A stretch of 64,000 bases of DNA from Trinickia fusca (GCF_003628145.1 NZ_RBZV01000010.1:62623-126622), one strand, 5' to 3'. Numbered from the stretch's first letter, positions 43,911 to 53,571 are shown. Translations and numbers: made by a program. Notes: generated by a model from the sequence alone, not told the origin.

Positions 43911-45911
43911 CTATCGGGTGGAAGCGGCCGTCATAGTAGCGCCATCCACATCGACGAACGCAAGATCGTAGTCTTCGTCGCTCTCCGTATATTCCTCAGG
44001 AAACCGATAGTGTGTTACCCATGACGCAGGCACGGAACTGTGACTCACAACATGGTCATGTCCCTGATTTCCTCCAAGAGTGCCAAGGTTTAGGGCATGC
44101 CTCGACCTTGCCACCTTTCCTCTAATAAATGTGACGTGATAGACGCCTTGAGGAGGAATCCGAACAATTGCAACCGCGCCATAGGCGGGCTTGTTGTCAC
44201 GAGTCGCTCGGCCCCAATGAGCGAGAGTCGCCGCACCGGCGCTGTTGTTTCCTTTATAGCCGGAGCGAGCGAGACACCAGTTCACGAACGCAGCGCAATA
44301 GGCAAGTTGGTCTGAGTTCACATGGAGAGACGTAGCGCTGAAATACTCCTTGATGTTCTTATTCTGCTCTTCGCCTTTGTGGCTGCGACGCACATGCGCG
44401 TGAAACTCCTGTTCCGCAACTGCCATCCATGGCGCACGACGCGCGCTGATCACGTCCGTTTGTGGGTGGTCGGCCTCACTGCGATAGCGAACCGCATGAA
44501 CCGTGTTGTCGGGTACCAGGATCGTGGGGCCCGCCGCTGCCTGACTACCGCTCGCAGATTGGCCCGACGAAGCACTCGACGCCGCACTAGCGTGAGAGGC
44601 AGCTTGCGGTGTTGTTTGAGACATAGGCGAGGATGCCGGTGGCGTAGCCGATTGCGCTGCACCTTCCGACTGCGATGCGGCCTGCGGTTGGGACGCGGCT
44701 TGCGATTGCGAAGCCGACGGTGGGACCACGGGCTGCGACGCTACCGCCGGCGACGACTGCGCCGCGTGTTGCTGCGCGTTACCCGCATGAGCCGCTGGCG
44801 TCGCATCGTGATGCGCCGGCTTGGGCATCTTCAATTCCTGCCCAGGGTGCAGGTAGTACGGCGACGAAATGCCATTGAGTCGTGCAATCGTCAGATAGCT
44901 GGTCGAATGCGCTTTTGCGATCTTGATCAGCGAGTCGCCCTTTTTCACCTTGTAGGTCGTTGTCCCAGGGTGATGCGCAGTCTGCGTATGTGATGCCCCC
45001 GCAGACGCCTTGCCGCCCCCCGCACCAGCGCCGCTCGCAGCACCTGCCGGTGCAGCCGGTGTGCTTGAAGCCGCTGCTGGCACACTCGCCCCCTTCGCCG
45101 CCGCAACCGGCTCATGATGATCAGTCGAAGTCTGAACGGCAAACGTTGGCGCAATAAACGTCAATGCCGTCGGCGGCGTGGAAGGCTTCGAGTCCTGCTC
45201 GGCGGGCACCCACGTCTTATCATGCTCGGACCACACCTCGATCGTGACCTTGCCATTCGACAGTGCAGCCTGAATCTGGACATGACCGTCCTTATCCGCT
45301 ACGAGTTCAAGCGTCTTACCATTTTGCGATGCCTTGACCTTTGCGCCCTCGAGCTTGACCCGCGCACCATCGAGCACGTAGATGTTCAGCGTTGGCAGGC
45401 AACCCTTGCAGCCCTCTTTCTGGGCACGGGCTATGGCCTTTTGCATCGACTTACACTCGAACATCCCCTGCAATTTTTGCGGGTAATCGTCTTTGGTCGC
45501 GTAATGGGCCCTTCGCAATGCGGTCGCTTCTTTGAGCAGATTCCCCTTGGTGCCCGGGTCGAACAAGCCGTTCTCGCGGTATCGCGGGTTCTCGGCCAGA
45601 AACTTTTGGCGGTCACGCAAGCTTTCGAGGATCGACGGATACACGCGGAAGGGATCGTCGACCCACACCATGCTGCCGTCCGCCTTTTCCTCCTGCACAT
45701 GGAAGACTTTCGACTCACCCTTCCAACTCTTGTCGGCTTTGATGTTGAAGATATTGTTCGTACCGTGCAGCGTCTTCTCGCCCCACCCCGTTTCGAGCGC
45801 CGCTTGCGCGAGGATCAGTTGCCATGAACAGCCGGTCTCGTCCGAGACTTGGCGAGCCGCGCAGTACAGGTTCTGGATGAATTGAAGCTTGTCTTCGTAC
45901 GTGTATGCCAT
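43911..45911 (-). CDS. Bifunctional peptidoglycan hydrolase, likely T6SS effector
   Basis: 666 residues, no signal peptide, so export needs a specialised route. Domains: FlgJ-like glucosaminidase (about 5-155; catalytic Glu40 in LAQAALETGWGEK, TNNIFNIKAD); a beta-sandwich segment (about 175-235); LysM (319-363, YKVKKGDSLIKIAKAHS...YLHPGQEL); a Ser/Ala/Gln linker (370-480); and a C-terminal cysteine-peptidase domain of the TIGR02594/CHAP type with Cys539 in LAYCAAFVNWC and His592 in YHVTF. It would cut the glycan chain and peptide cross-links at once. It sits between vgrG and two exported small proteins, the layout of an effector-immunity module. Confidence 0.88.
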   Translation of the reverse strand: MAYTYEDKLQFIQNLYCAARQVSDETGCSWQLILAQAALETGWGEKTLHGTNNIFNIKADKSWKGESKVFHVQEEKADGSMVWVDDPFRVYPSILESLRDRQKFLAENPRYRENGLFDPGTKGNLLKEATALRRAHYATKDDYPQKLQGMFECKSMQKAIARAQKEGCKGCLPTLNIYVLDGARVKLEGAKVKASQNGKTLELVADKDGHVQIQAALSNGKVTIEVWSEHDKTWVPAEQDSKPSTPPTALTFIAPTFAVQTSTDHHEPVAAAKGASVPAAASSTPAAPAGAASGAGAGGGKASAGASHTQTAHHPGTTTYKVKKGDSLIKIAKAHSTSYLTIARLNGISSPYYLHPGQELKMPKPAHHDATPAAHAGNAQQHAAQSSPAVASQPVVPPSASQSQAASQPQAASQSEGAAQSATPPASSPMSQTTPQAASHASAASSASSGQSASGSQAAAGPTILVPDNTVHAVRYRSEADHPQTDVISARRAPWMAVAEQEFHAHVRRSHKGEEQNKNIKEYFSATSLHVNSDQLAYCAAFVNWCLARSGYKGNNSAGAATLAHWGRATRDNKPAYGAVAIVRIPPQGVYHVTFIRGKVARSRHALNLGTLGGNQGHDHVVSHSSVPASWVTHYRFPEEYTESDEDYDLAFVDVDGATMTAASTR

Positions 45912-45922
45912 CTGCGTCCCCT

Positions 45923-47065
45923 TCAGCGAGCAACGCGCCTGAATGTTGCGTGCTGCGCCCGTTCATCCACGGCGACGCCAACCCACGCATTGCCCTCGAA
46001 TCGCACTTCGCGCACGTCACCACTCACACGCTGAATGCCGCCGACAGTCTTCTGCTCAAGATCGATCGTGGCAATTGCATCGACGGCGGCTTTGTCGCAC
46101 GTCTTACCGAATACCGACAACGTCTGTCCTTGCACACCGAGTGCTTTGATTTCACACAACGGTTTCTTCAACGAGAAGTGCTGCGTCACATGTCCCGCTG
46201 CATCGACTGCCGAAACAAGCAACTCGCTCGATGTAAGCGCAGCGTAGAAGGCGCTACCGTCGGCTTCGATCGCGGGTGTCGCTGAGTCAACGTCCGTCGG
46301 ATACAGATGCGTCGATCGGATATACCGACTATTGCCGATGTCGATCTTCGAGACCGCGTACGGCTTGTCTGCCGGTGACACCGCGCCGTTCGCCAAAAAC
46401 TGGCCACCGACCAGCAGATAGGCGCCATCGAGCCGCGCCTCGGAATCGATCCAGTAAGCACCGGTAGGTAGTTTGGCGAAATCGGTTCGTTTGGAAAGAT
46501 CCTGATCAAACCGCGCGACGAATGTGCTGAACTTGCCGCCTCGTTGCAGCGTGTCGCTGATACCACCGGCCACAGCGACACCGGCAGGCGTCACATCGAG
46601 CAGGTAAGCCCATTCATCAAAGCCCACACCGACGCGCTGCTGCTTAAGCAGCTTGCCATCCGCGCTGAATTTTTGAAGAAAAAGCTTCCCTTGATCGAGG
46701 CTCTCGGAGCTGTTCGTGTCTTCCTTGGTCAGTACGAAATAGGCAGAGTGATTGCTATCGCTGACGCAACGCAATGCTTCACTACCAGCGTGATCGTGCG
46801 CGAACGGAATACTGCTCTTCCAAACGACTTGCCGCTTGTCGGCATCGACCACGGCCACATATGCCGTGGTAGTCGCGGCCATATCATCGAGGACCTCGCC
46901 TGATACGCAGTAACGCCCGCTCCCAACCGGGTCGATGAAAACAGGCGTGAAACCTTCGGGCACCCCAAGCGGAATTTCCACCGATTGCCCTGCCGCCATA
47001 GCACCCGCAGCCACCAAGCTGGAAACGAGACCCAGCAAACTCGAAATCAAAAACCCGCACTTCAT
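45923..47065 (-). CDS. Exported beta-propeller-like protein, copy A of the T6SS operon
   Basis: 380 residues with a signal peptide (FLISSLLGLVSSLVAAGAMA). Full-length paralogue of the gene at 41470: QSVEIPL, RQVVWKSSIPF, KLLKQQRVGVGFDEWAYLL and LPTGAYW are shared. Its stop lies 11 bases before the effector start, and AGGGGAC for the effector is at the junction, so they are co-translated. The role is unknown. Its place between vgrG and the effector is where chaperones or adaptors are often encoded, but the signal peptide argues for a periplasmic job such as immunity. Confidence 0.7.
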   Translation of the reverse strand: MKCGFLISSLLGLVSSLVAAGAMAAGQSVEIPLGVPEGFTPVFIDPVGSGRYCVSGEVLDDMAATTTAYVAVVDADKRQVVWKSSIPFAHDHAGSEALRCVSDSNHSAYFVLTKEDTNSSESLDQGKLFLQKFSADGKLLKQQRVGVGFDEWAYLLDVTPAGVAVAGGISDTLQRGGKFSTFVARFDQDLSKRTDFAKLPTGAYWIDSEARLDGAYLLVGGQFLANGAVSPADKPYAVSKIDIGNSRYIRSTHLYPTDVDSATPAIEADGSAFYAALTSSELLVSAVDAAGHVTQHFSLKKPLCEIKALGVQGQTLSVFGKTCDKAAVDAIATIDLEQKTVGGIQRVSGDVREVRFEGNAWVGVAVDERAQHATFRRVAR

Positions 47066-47187
47066 ACGTTCCCTGATGTTGTATTTGCCTATCGCTCGTC
47101 TATCGAGGGGCCGGCATCGCATCAACCCGTTCGACGACGATCGCATGCAATGCATGTCATGCCGCTCGCGTGTCGTTACGTCGGAGC

Positions 47188-50025
47188 CTAAATATTCGTG
47201 TCGTCTTCATCACCCGGCCCATCCGGCACGTCCTGCACATGCTCGTGGTCCGCATAATCGAACACGCCTGCGTTCGGGTGATCGGTCAGATTGCTTGCGA
47301 GGTCGAATGGGTCGTCATACTTCAACGTCGTCCACTTGCCCTCATTAACATCGATGATGGTCTTGATCTGCTGCGGCGTTTCAGTGAACGCACGCAGCGT
47401 CTTGCCCGCGCCATCTAGCATGCCGCTGCCGAGCAGCATCCCATCCTCAGCAAGGAACTGATACTTGACCGGCGCGGCCACGCCGTCGGGCTTGTGCAGC
47501 ACGTCGTCGAGCAACAACTGCTGGCTGTACTTGAGCTCCTTCTGACTCTGGAAGAACTCCTGCCGTTGCTGCTGCACGCTCGTCGCCCCTTCCTTCGACC
47601 ACGACGCGCACTTCTCCAGAATCTGCCCCGGTGTGCCGTTCTCGATCTGGCTGCCGTTGATCTTGATGTACGAGCCACCGGCGCCGATCCAGATCTCCTT
47701 CGAGGCCGACAGCACGATCTTCCCGTCGCTACTCGTGATCGTCAGATCCTTCAGCGCCGCCAGCGTCATCGCGTCGCTTTGCGCTTGAATCTCGACTTTG
47801 CCCTTGCTCGCGAACAGCTTCATGCCCGCGTTCTGCACGAATACGCTCAGCTTCTCCTTAATACTCGCGATCAACGACTTGCCCGTCACCACATGCGTGT
47901 TCTGACCGCTCACGATGTTGACCTGCTGATCGGCCGTGATCTGCGTCGATTGCTGCGTCGTTAGCCCGATGCCCGCCGGGCTCGCCATCAGCATGATCGG
48001 CTTGGCAAAGCCGTTCGCATTGCCCGTGCCACCACCGGCCGTGCGCCCGCCCGTGGCCGCGCCAGCCACGCTGTGCTGCGTCGCGTCGGTGAACTGCTTC
48101 AGCGCATCCTGCCCCGGCTGCAAGCTCTCGGCGTTGCCCGTGACGCTCGCCTCCGACATCGCTTCCATCACGCTTTCGGCATTGACCAGCTGCTCGCTCG
48201 CCGCGCCAGCGGCCATCGGTTGATTCACCGACGTCGCATGCGTCGTCACATACAGCCCTTTCCCCGCCCGCACCGCGCCATACGCGTCGGACTTCAAATC
48301 GAAGCCCGTGCCCAGGTACGCGCCACGAGTGTTGTCGGTGTGCTGAATCAGGTAGCCCAGATGCAGATGAGATTGGGCGCTCGTCGAATACAGATGCAAA
48401 CGGTTCTGGCCGGTCGAGTCGTCCATGACGATCTGGTTGTAGCCGCTGCCGCCATACTCCTTCGAGCGATGGCCCGACAGCAGCCCGTGCGTGTTCCAGA
48501 TCGGCGCCGTGTTGCCCCCGTGCATGCGGCTCACGATGATCGGCCGGTCGCAGTCGCCGCCGAGCCAGTCGATGATCACCTCGTCGCCCTTGCGCAGCGG
48601 ATAGGTACCCCCGCGGTCACTGCCCGCATCGGGAAAAGCCGCACGCACCCAGCACGACGCCCCTTCATCGCCGCTGTTGCGACGATTCCACGGGAACCAC
48701 ACCTTCACGCGATTGAGCGCATCGGTGTAGATCTCTTCCTTGTCCGGCCCCGCGACGATGCCGTTTTGCAACTGCATGACAGGCTTGTGGTGCTCAAACG
48801 GGCTGCGGTACGGCACGCGTCGGCGCTGCGCTTCAAGTTCGACGCGGTAGAAACCTTGGCTACCGTCAGGATGCTTGATGATCGCTCCACCTTGCTGCCC
48901 CTGCGCGGCGCGGGCTTGCTTGAGTTCCTCGCTCAAGCTCTGCGGGAAGTCGACGCTACCGTTTGCACCGGGCAGGTTGTTCTGGATGATCCAGTCCGCG
49001 GCAATGATCAGAAACTCGCGCTCCTGCGGGCGGCCTTCATCGTGAATCGGATGGCCTTGCAGCTCGAACCAACGCCCGGGCATCGCACTGCGCAAGCCCC
49101 CCACGCCATGGAAACGACGCGAGCGTGATTCCCATTCCTCCATGCGGATGCGCGCGAGGAATTCGCCGTCCTGCGTCTCGCCCCAGCCATAGGCACCCGC
49201 ATAGTCGTAGACCTCGCCGTCCGAAGGCAAACGTTCTTGCGCCGGTACGTCCTCGCGCGAGGTGGCGATCTCTTTGTTCAGATCGGCGCGCTTGTAGTCG
49301 AACGTACGCGTGGTCAACTGTGCGCTGTCGAGTTGCCCTTTCTCGATCCACTGCGTCAAGCCATCGGCTTCGTCGTTCAGGCTCGCGCGGCTAAAGCGCA
49401 CCGTACGCTGATCAAGTGGCGGCACGAAGAACGCATCGTCGATCACCACCCATGTATGCGACTTGCCATCTTGAGCCTGCTCGAAGCGGCCGAACATCCC
49501 CACCGGCTCCATGCGCCGATGCATGAAATTCCAGTCGGAATCGGCTTGCACGCAATACGACGACTGCGGGCACGTGCGGCGCAGCTCGAAGCGGAACTTG
49601 GCTTGCGGATGCTGGTGATAGACGTCGGCGAGAATCTGCTCTTCGCTTTGCTCCTGCCAGTCGCGCATGTCGCGGCGCAGGTGCAGGAAATACAGCCACG
49701 AGGAAAACTGCAGCTGGAAGTACGTGAGATACCCGTCCGAGCCCAGTCGGCTGAACGTATGCACGTAGCCGTGATGCGGCAGATACGAGCCGTCCGTTTG
49801 CTGAACCCACAACGTGACGGGCTGCGCGATCAACGCTTGCAATTCGATTTCGCGGCGCGTCGTGACGACGTCGACGGTGAATTCGTAGTCGCGACCTAGG
49901 CGGCTCGTGCCTTTGACCTGGAGCGGCAGCAGGCAGTCGGTGCCGAGCGGCGTGTCGAGCTTGATCAGGCGGTTGTACTGTGCATTGCCGTTGATAAGCA
50001 TGTCATAAAGCTTATTCGCGCTCAT
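47188..50025 (-). CDS. vgrG: T6SS spike protein VgrG with C-terminal extension
   Basis: 945 residues including Met. The gp27-like part starts MSANKLYDMLINGNAQYNRLIKLDTPLG with SRLGRDYEFTVDV; the gp5-like OB region has VKVWFPWNRRNSGDEGASCWVRAAFPDAG and GDEVIIDWLGGDCDRPII; DUF2345 and a beta-helix repeat region follow. The last ~100 residues (PVKYQFLAEDGMLLGSGMLDGAGKTLRAF..., then a very acidic end DGPGDEDDTN) resemble a transthyretin-like cargo-binding extension. No enzymatic domain is fused. The ATG at 50025 follows GGAGAGGACAGG. First gene of the effector operon. Confidence 0.95.
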   Translation of the reverse strand: MSANKLYDMLINGNAQYNRLIKLDTPLGTDCLLPLQVKGTSRLGRDYEFTVDVVTTRREIELQALIAQPVTLWVQQTDGSYLPHHGYVHTFSRLGSDGYLTYFQLQFSSWLYFLHLRRDMRDWQEQSEEQILADVYHQHPQAKFRFELRRTCPQSSYCVQADSDWNFMHRRMEPVGMFGRFEQAQDGKSHTWVVIDDAFFVPPLDQRTVRFSRASLNDEADGLTQWIEKGQLDSAQLTTRTFDYKRADLNKEIATSREDVPAQERLPSDGEVYDYAGAYGWGETQDGEFLARIRMEEWESRSRRFHGVGGLRSAMPGRWFELQGHPIHDEGRPQEREFLIIAADWIIQNNLPGANGSVDFPQSLSEELKQARAAQGQQGGAIIKHPDGSQGFYRVELEAQRRRVPYRSPFEHHKPVMQLQNGIVAGPDKEEIYTDALNRVKVWFPWNRRNSGDEGASCWVRAAFPDAGSDRGGTYPLRKGDEVIIDWLGGDCDRPIIVSRMHGGNTAPIWNTHGLLSGHRSKEYGGSGYNQIVMDDSTGQNRLHLYSTSAQSHLHLGYLIQHTDNTRGAYLGTGFDLKSDAYGAVRAGKGLYVTTHATSVNQPMAAGAASEQLVNAESVMEAMSEASVTGNAESLQPGQDALKQFTDATQHSVAGAATGGRTAGGGTGNANGFAKPIMLMASPAGIGLTTQQSTQITADQQVNIVSGQNTHVVTGKSLIASIKEKLSVFVQNAGMKLFASKGKVEIQAQSDAMTLAALKDLTITSSDGKIVLSASKEIWIGAGGSYIKINGSQIENGTPGQILEKCASWSKEGATSVQQQRQEFFQSQKELKYSQQLLLDDVLHKPDGVAAPVKYQFLAEDGMLLGSGMLDGAGKTLRAFTETPQQIKTIIDVNEGKWTTLKYDDPFDLASNLTDHPNAGVFDYADHEHVQDVPDGPGDEDDTNI

Positions 50026-50211
50026 ACCGCCTGTCCTCTCCGCCAATCAATTAGTCAAGTGCCTGATTTTTCAGGGAGTGAATTCTAATTGACCTTGGAT
50101 AGGAATGCGATAGCAAGACGACATGCAATGGCAAACAAGGCCAGAGCTGGCCGTACCAACGACACAATAGAATCGTCCGTCAGGTTCCTCAATTCACGCA
50201 CCGATTTAAAA

Positions 50212-50226
50212 CGGAAATTATTTCCG
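50212..50226. promoter_or_regulatory. CGGAAAT-T-ATTTCCG palindrome upstream of vgrG
   Basis: Perfect 7-bp inverted repeat around one base, about 190 bases before the vgrG start in an AT-rich stretch. It may be an operator for the effector operon. No regulator gene is adjacent. Confidence 0.4.
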
Positions 50227-50309
50227 ATTTATTCGGTAATTTAGCATGAAAGGTGATATTTACTCACTCACACACTGAACCCACCCCGTTCGGCACATCG
50301 GCTTATACG

Positions 50310-50996
50310 CAATTGTCGGCGTGACCGCTGGCACGTAACTTCTGCACTGTCTCAGCGGCAACATGAACCTCTTTGAGTCAGAACCGGATGGCTTTCGCAC
50401 CGGGTTCGCCATCGCCCTTGCGGCCGAGGAATCCGCCCAGGCGCGCGATCAAGCACAGCACCTCGTTAAGCGTGGGCTTGGCCGACTGCTTAACGGCGGT
50501 GAGCAAATGCGCGCTGCGAATTTCATCAGCATCGAAGAACAGATTGGCTTGACGCCACTTGGCCCGTCGAATTCACGCGCCACCAGACAGGTGACCGTCA
50601 CGCTTTGTCCAACGCCCGCCGGCAACTCGATTCGCCGCCGCCACACGTGCTGACGTACTTGACGCGCCTTCACGCCGTGACGGGTGACGCGAGCCCATCG
50701 TGAAGGCACTCTCGCAGAGTGCTTCACCTTCGCTCGCACATGCACACAGCTTCGCCCCCTCGGGCAGTGCACGGTCATGGGTCGACCGAATCAGCCAATC
50801 CGCCGGCGTACCCAACTCCTGCGCTCGTACCATCAGCGCGATCATGTCGACACGCCTGCGGCACACCGGCCGTCGGCTTGGCCGCCAATCGTTCCATCCA
50901 TGTCCTCGCTCGCTTGTTCAAGCGCGCATCGCCAAGGTCAAGGTCGGTAAATTCAGTCTCCGTCCAGCGCGGTGCATCCAAGGCCAAGGCGTTCAC
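50310..50996 (-). pseudogene. Decayed Tn5/IS4-type transposase
   Basis: Read leftward, several frames carry pieces of one Tn5-like transposase. The first (from 50996) is WTETEFTDLDLGDARLNKRA...LAAKPTAGVPQAC, the N-terminal DNA-binding part. The next frame has MIALMVRAQELGTPADWLIRSTHDRALPEGAKL. A third has RQHVWRRRIELPAG...VTVTCLVAREFDGPSGVKPI, and the last TLNEVLCLIARLGGFLGRKGDGEPGAKAI, followed by an in-frame stop and LKEVHVAAETVQKLRASG. The central catalytic part is missing and frames change, so it is dead. It shows past transposition next to the vgrG operon. Confidence 0.75.
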
Positions 50997-51331
50997 GCAA
51001 AAAGCGAGAGTAAACGCGACGCGCCAAAAGCTTACAAGCCCCGGTCTATCTCATTGATCGAAAACGATTCATTCCCGTCTACGGCTGCGGAAGGCTGACT
51101 TGTCTATAAGACAATGCGCCTGAGGGGGTCGCTTGCGTAGACTTTGGATACGAGCGATGGCATTTCATCCTCGTGGGTTGTCTCGCGAGTCAGACAATGC
51201 TTTCTGAATTGTTGGTGTTCTTCAGTCCTAATTTTCGCAACCCCACCGTGATATGTACCATGGATCGATAAATTCCATGACCTTGGGCACATACAGCCCC
51301 ATCGTGTGCCAATACGTCAATCGAGAGAGAA

Positions 51332-53392
51332 ATGACATCTAAAATCCAAGGTCGAAAATTTATTTTAACGCTAGTGTATTCAATTCTTGTTGTCGCACCA
51401 TCTGCCGCGAGCGCGGAGATGCTGCACTACCTGGAAAGATCAGATGTGCGTGAAGATGGCTCCAAATATTGCCAAGTCGCAAGAATTGATATATTTAGAA
51501 ATTTCCAGGGTGATAGCGCAAACTCCAGAGGAAGCAAAATATTCGTCAACGGAACTCAAACCAGATCAATCAGGTCAATTAGAATTCTTGCATCGAAGAA
51601 CACCGACAATCAAGCTGGAATTAGAATTCGCCCAGATTGTTCGTCAAAACATTGCCCAGATCTTAAGGTGGCCGTCGGAGATAGAGCATTCATCCATTAC
51701 TTCGATACATCCAAGTTGCCCGCCCCTCCTTCCAGCGACATCGTTGAGAATGATTCCACGGGTTACAAATCATGGACATCATCAAAACCCCTTGACAACG
51801 AATCCGTGAAAGATGATGGTTTCGTGCAGTTTTCGATATATTTTATTGAAAGCAAAGGCACAGACTCCAATATTGAATACAATGGGAAAATTCTCATTTC
51901 AGCACACTCGGCATCAGTACGAGCCGGCACTGTCGTAGTTGGCAAAATGCTAACCAGCAACGCAATAAATCTTGACACCGACTCTCTTTCGAGCTGGAGT
52001 CAGAAAGACATCGAGGTGGGTGACTCCCAAACAAAATATGCCCCCGTGCTCGTCGAGCAAGCAATGCTTCCGATCGATGATGATAGAAATTTAGCACACC
52101 GTGTACGGCGAGCTTTGGGAGACGGGGATAAAACCAGCCCGATGGCGTGGATTGTAGATCTCCTTAATCTCTTACGCAGAACGTTCTGGGGAGCGCCACA
52201 GCGGACCCATCACGCGTCATTGCCTCAAATACACGTGGTGGAGCCGTCGTCGGAGCGACCACCCATGGAGCAGACTGCGCCCCCGGTTGTATCCGTGTAT
52301 CACGCGGAAATTTTCCACGAGAATGGCGAAACTGCATTTGGCACCGCCATGAATATGATGGATTGCGGAGCCGACTCAACAATCCTAGATGAGACGCCTG
52401 AGGGCGAGTCAAGTACGCGTACAAAGCCGAAAAAGCAATCAGATAATAAAAAGAAGAGAGTGCGCGATAAAATGAAAAAGAAGCTTGGAAGGCTTTCGCA
52501 GGACGAGATTGAATCGATTCAGACGCAAATTGCACCACACCGAGAATCGTCGTCGCCTATCCGTGAGCCATTGTCCTTGCCAGGGGGGCGGCTGCTAGAT
52601 GGGGAACTCGCTCAGTGGTTAGCCGAAGATCCGGCACGAGCCATCGGTATGCTTGATCGGGCTACTGCGGTGCTAAGAGCTTCGGGCGGGGATCATCAGC
52701 GGAACATCCCAGTCGATCAGCTTGGCGAAAACGACGGTGTGCTCATGGCTAGCTGTGCAGCGAGTGGGGAGGGTGCCAGTTTAGCGTGGAAGTGCGTGGA
52801 CCGTGCTAAGAGGGCAGCAAAGAAGCCTGCACCAGTCATTGCCGTTCCCGCAAGTATTGCTGTACCCGGAAGGGGATATTACCTTCACGGAGAAGCAGGG
52901 TTCGATGGACTGGCCAATCAGGTCAGGAGAGATTTTTCAAGAACGCTTTTTCCTGGGATCGCGCGCGAGTGGTTCAATGACCAAACCATTGCGATTGGGC
53001 GAGATGCAGCTCGACCACCATATAACCGTGGAATTGTATACATCCATAACGTCAGAGACTCACGCAGCTCAAGAAGATTCATCTACGGGGTTAGTCATAT
53101 TTTGGAGCCAGAAAATAACGGTGGCCATCGGGCGGCGTGGAATTCGCTGGGGATAAACTCGGAAGAACAACTGGCGCGACTTATCATGTCTGCCGTAACG
53201 AATGAAGACTCAGTCTGGGCACCAGTAATTAACGGCCGCACCGATCGATCAACTCGTCAATACATGCGATTTACCTATGGCGGGTTTATATGGGAGGGGA
53301 AAATTATAATTGCAATTTCAGACAATGGATCGATCATAACCGCCTATCCGGACTCAGGGGTGGAAATTAAGAAAACCCCACTGGAGATGTAA
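51332..53392 (+). CDS. AT-rich exported protein of unknown function, possible toxin
   Basis: 686 residues with a signal peptide (FILTLVYSILVVAPSAASA) and markedly lower GC than all core genes. The N-terminal ~230 residues have a Cys pair (CSSKHC) and beta-rich text. A strongly basic segment lies at about 363-387 (KPKKQSDNKKKRVRDKMKKK), then SLPGGRLLDGELAQWL. The C-terminal 150 residues end with RFTYGGFIWEGKIIIAISDNGSIITAYP, similar to the 'G.I.TAY' end of BECR-fold (colicin D/EndoU/RelE-like) nuclease toxins. That comparison is tentative. AGAGAG precedes the ATG. It lies between two transposase remnants beside a vgrG operon. I do not recognise the family. Confidence 0.6.
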   Translation: MTSKIQGRKFILTLVYSILVVAPSAASAEMLHYLERSDVREDGSKYCQVARIDIFRNFQGDSANSRGSKIFVNGTQTRSIRSIRILASKNTDNQAGIRIRPDCSSKHCPDLKVAVGDRAFIHYFDTSKLPAPPSSDIVENDSTGYKSWTSSKPLDNESVKDDGFVQFSIYFIESKGTDSNIEYNGKILISAHSASVRAGTVVVGKMLTSNAINLDTDSLSSWSQKDIEVGDSQTKYAPVLVEQAMLPIDDDRNLAHRVRRALGDGDKTSPMAWIVDLLNLLRRTFWGAPQRTHHASLPQIHVVEPSSERPPMEQTAPPVVSVYHAEIFHENGETAFGTAMNMMDCGADSTILDETPEGESSTRTKPKKQSDNKKKRVRDKMKKKLGRLSQDEIESIQTQIAPHRESSSPIREPLSLPGGRLLDGELAQWLAEDPARAIGMLDRATAVLRASGGDHQRNIPVDQLGENDGVLMASCAASGEGASLAWKCVDRAKRAAKKPAPVIAVPASIAVPGRGYYLHGEAGFDGLANQVRRDFSRTLFPGIAREWFNDQTIAIGRDAARPPYNRGIVYIHNVRDSRSSRRFIYGVSHILEPENNGGHRAAWNSLGINSEEQLARLIMSAVTNEDSVWAPVINGRTDRSTRQYMRFTYGGFIWEGKIIIAISDNGSIITAYPDSGVEIKKTPLEM

Positions 53393-53448
53393 CTAAGAGC
53401 TGCTAACGCAACCGGGCGCAAGGCAACATTGGCCGTGTCGTCCGCTGC

Positions 53449-53571
53449 ATGGCAAGACGAAAGGTCCGCAACGCGTTGTGGGTGCTTCTTGAGCCGTTGA
53501 TCCGCAAGTTTGTGCCGTCGCCCGAGGAGACCCTGGTGGCAAGGGGTTCCCGTTGTCAGCTCAAAAAATAG
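53449..53571 (+). pseudogene. IS5-type transposase fragment
   Basis: A 40-codon frame begins MARRKVRNALWVLLEPLIRKFVPSP, the usual start of IS5-family transposases (normally followed by a GGRRRTVDDR-type region), then runs into unrelated sequence and a stop. Only the first ~25 residues are preserved, so it is a remnant. It lies just downstream of the AT-rich unknown gene. Confidence 0.6.

Noticed and set aside
44560-44800. Repeat array inside the effector gene region
   Set aside because: The apparent repeats are codons of the Ser/Ala/Gln-rich linker in the effector protein, not a CRISPR or tandem DNA repeat.
51104-51292. 62-codon leftward frame between the transposase remnant and the AT-rich gene
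   Set aside because: Could be another insertion-sequence scrap but I could not match it to any family; too short to call.
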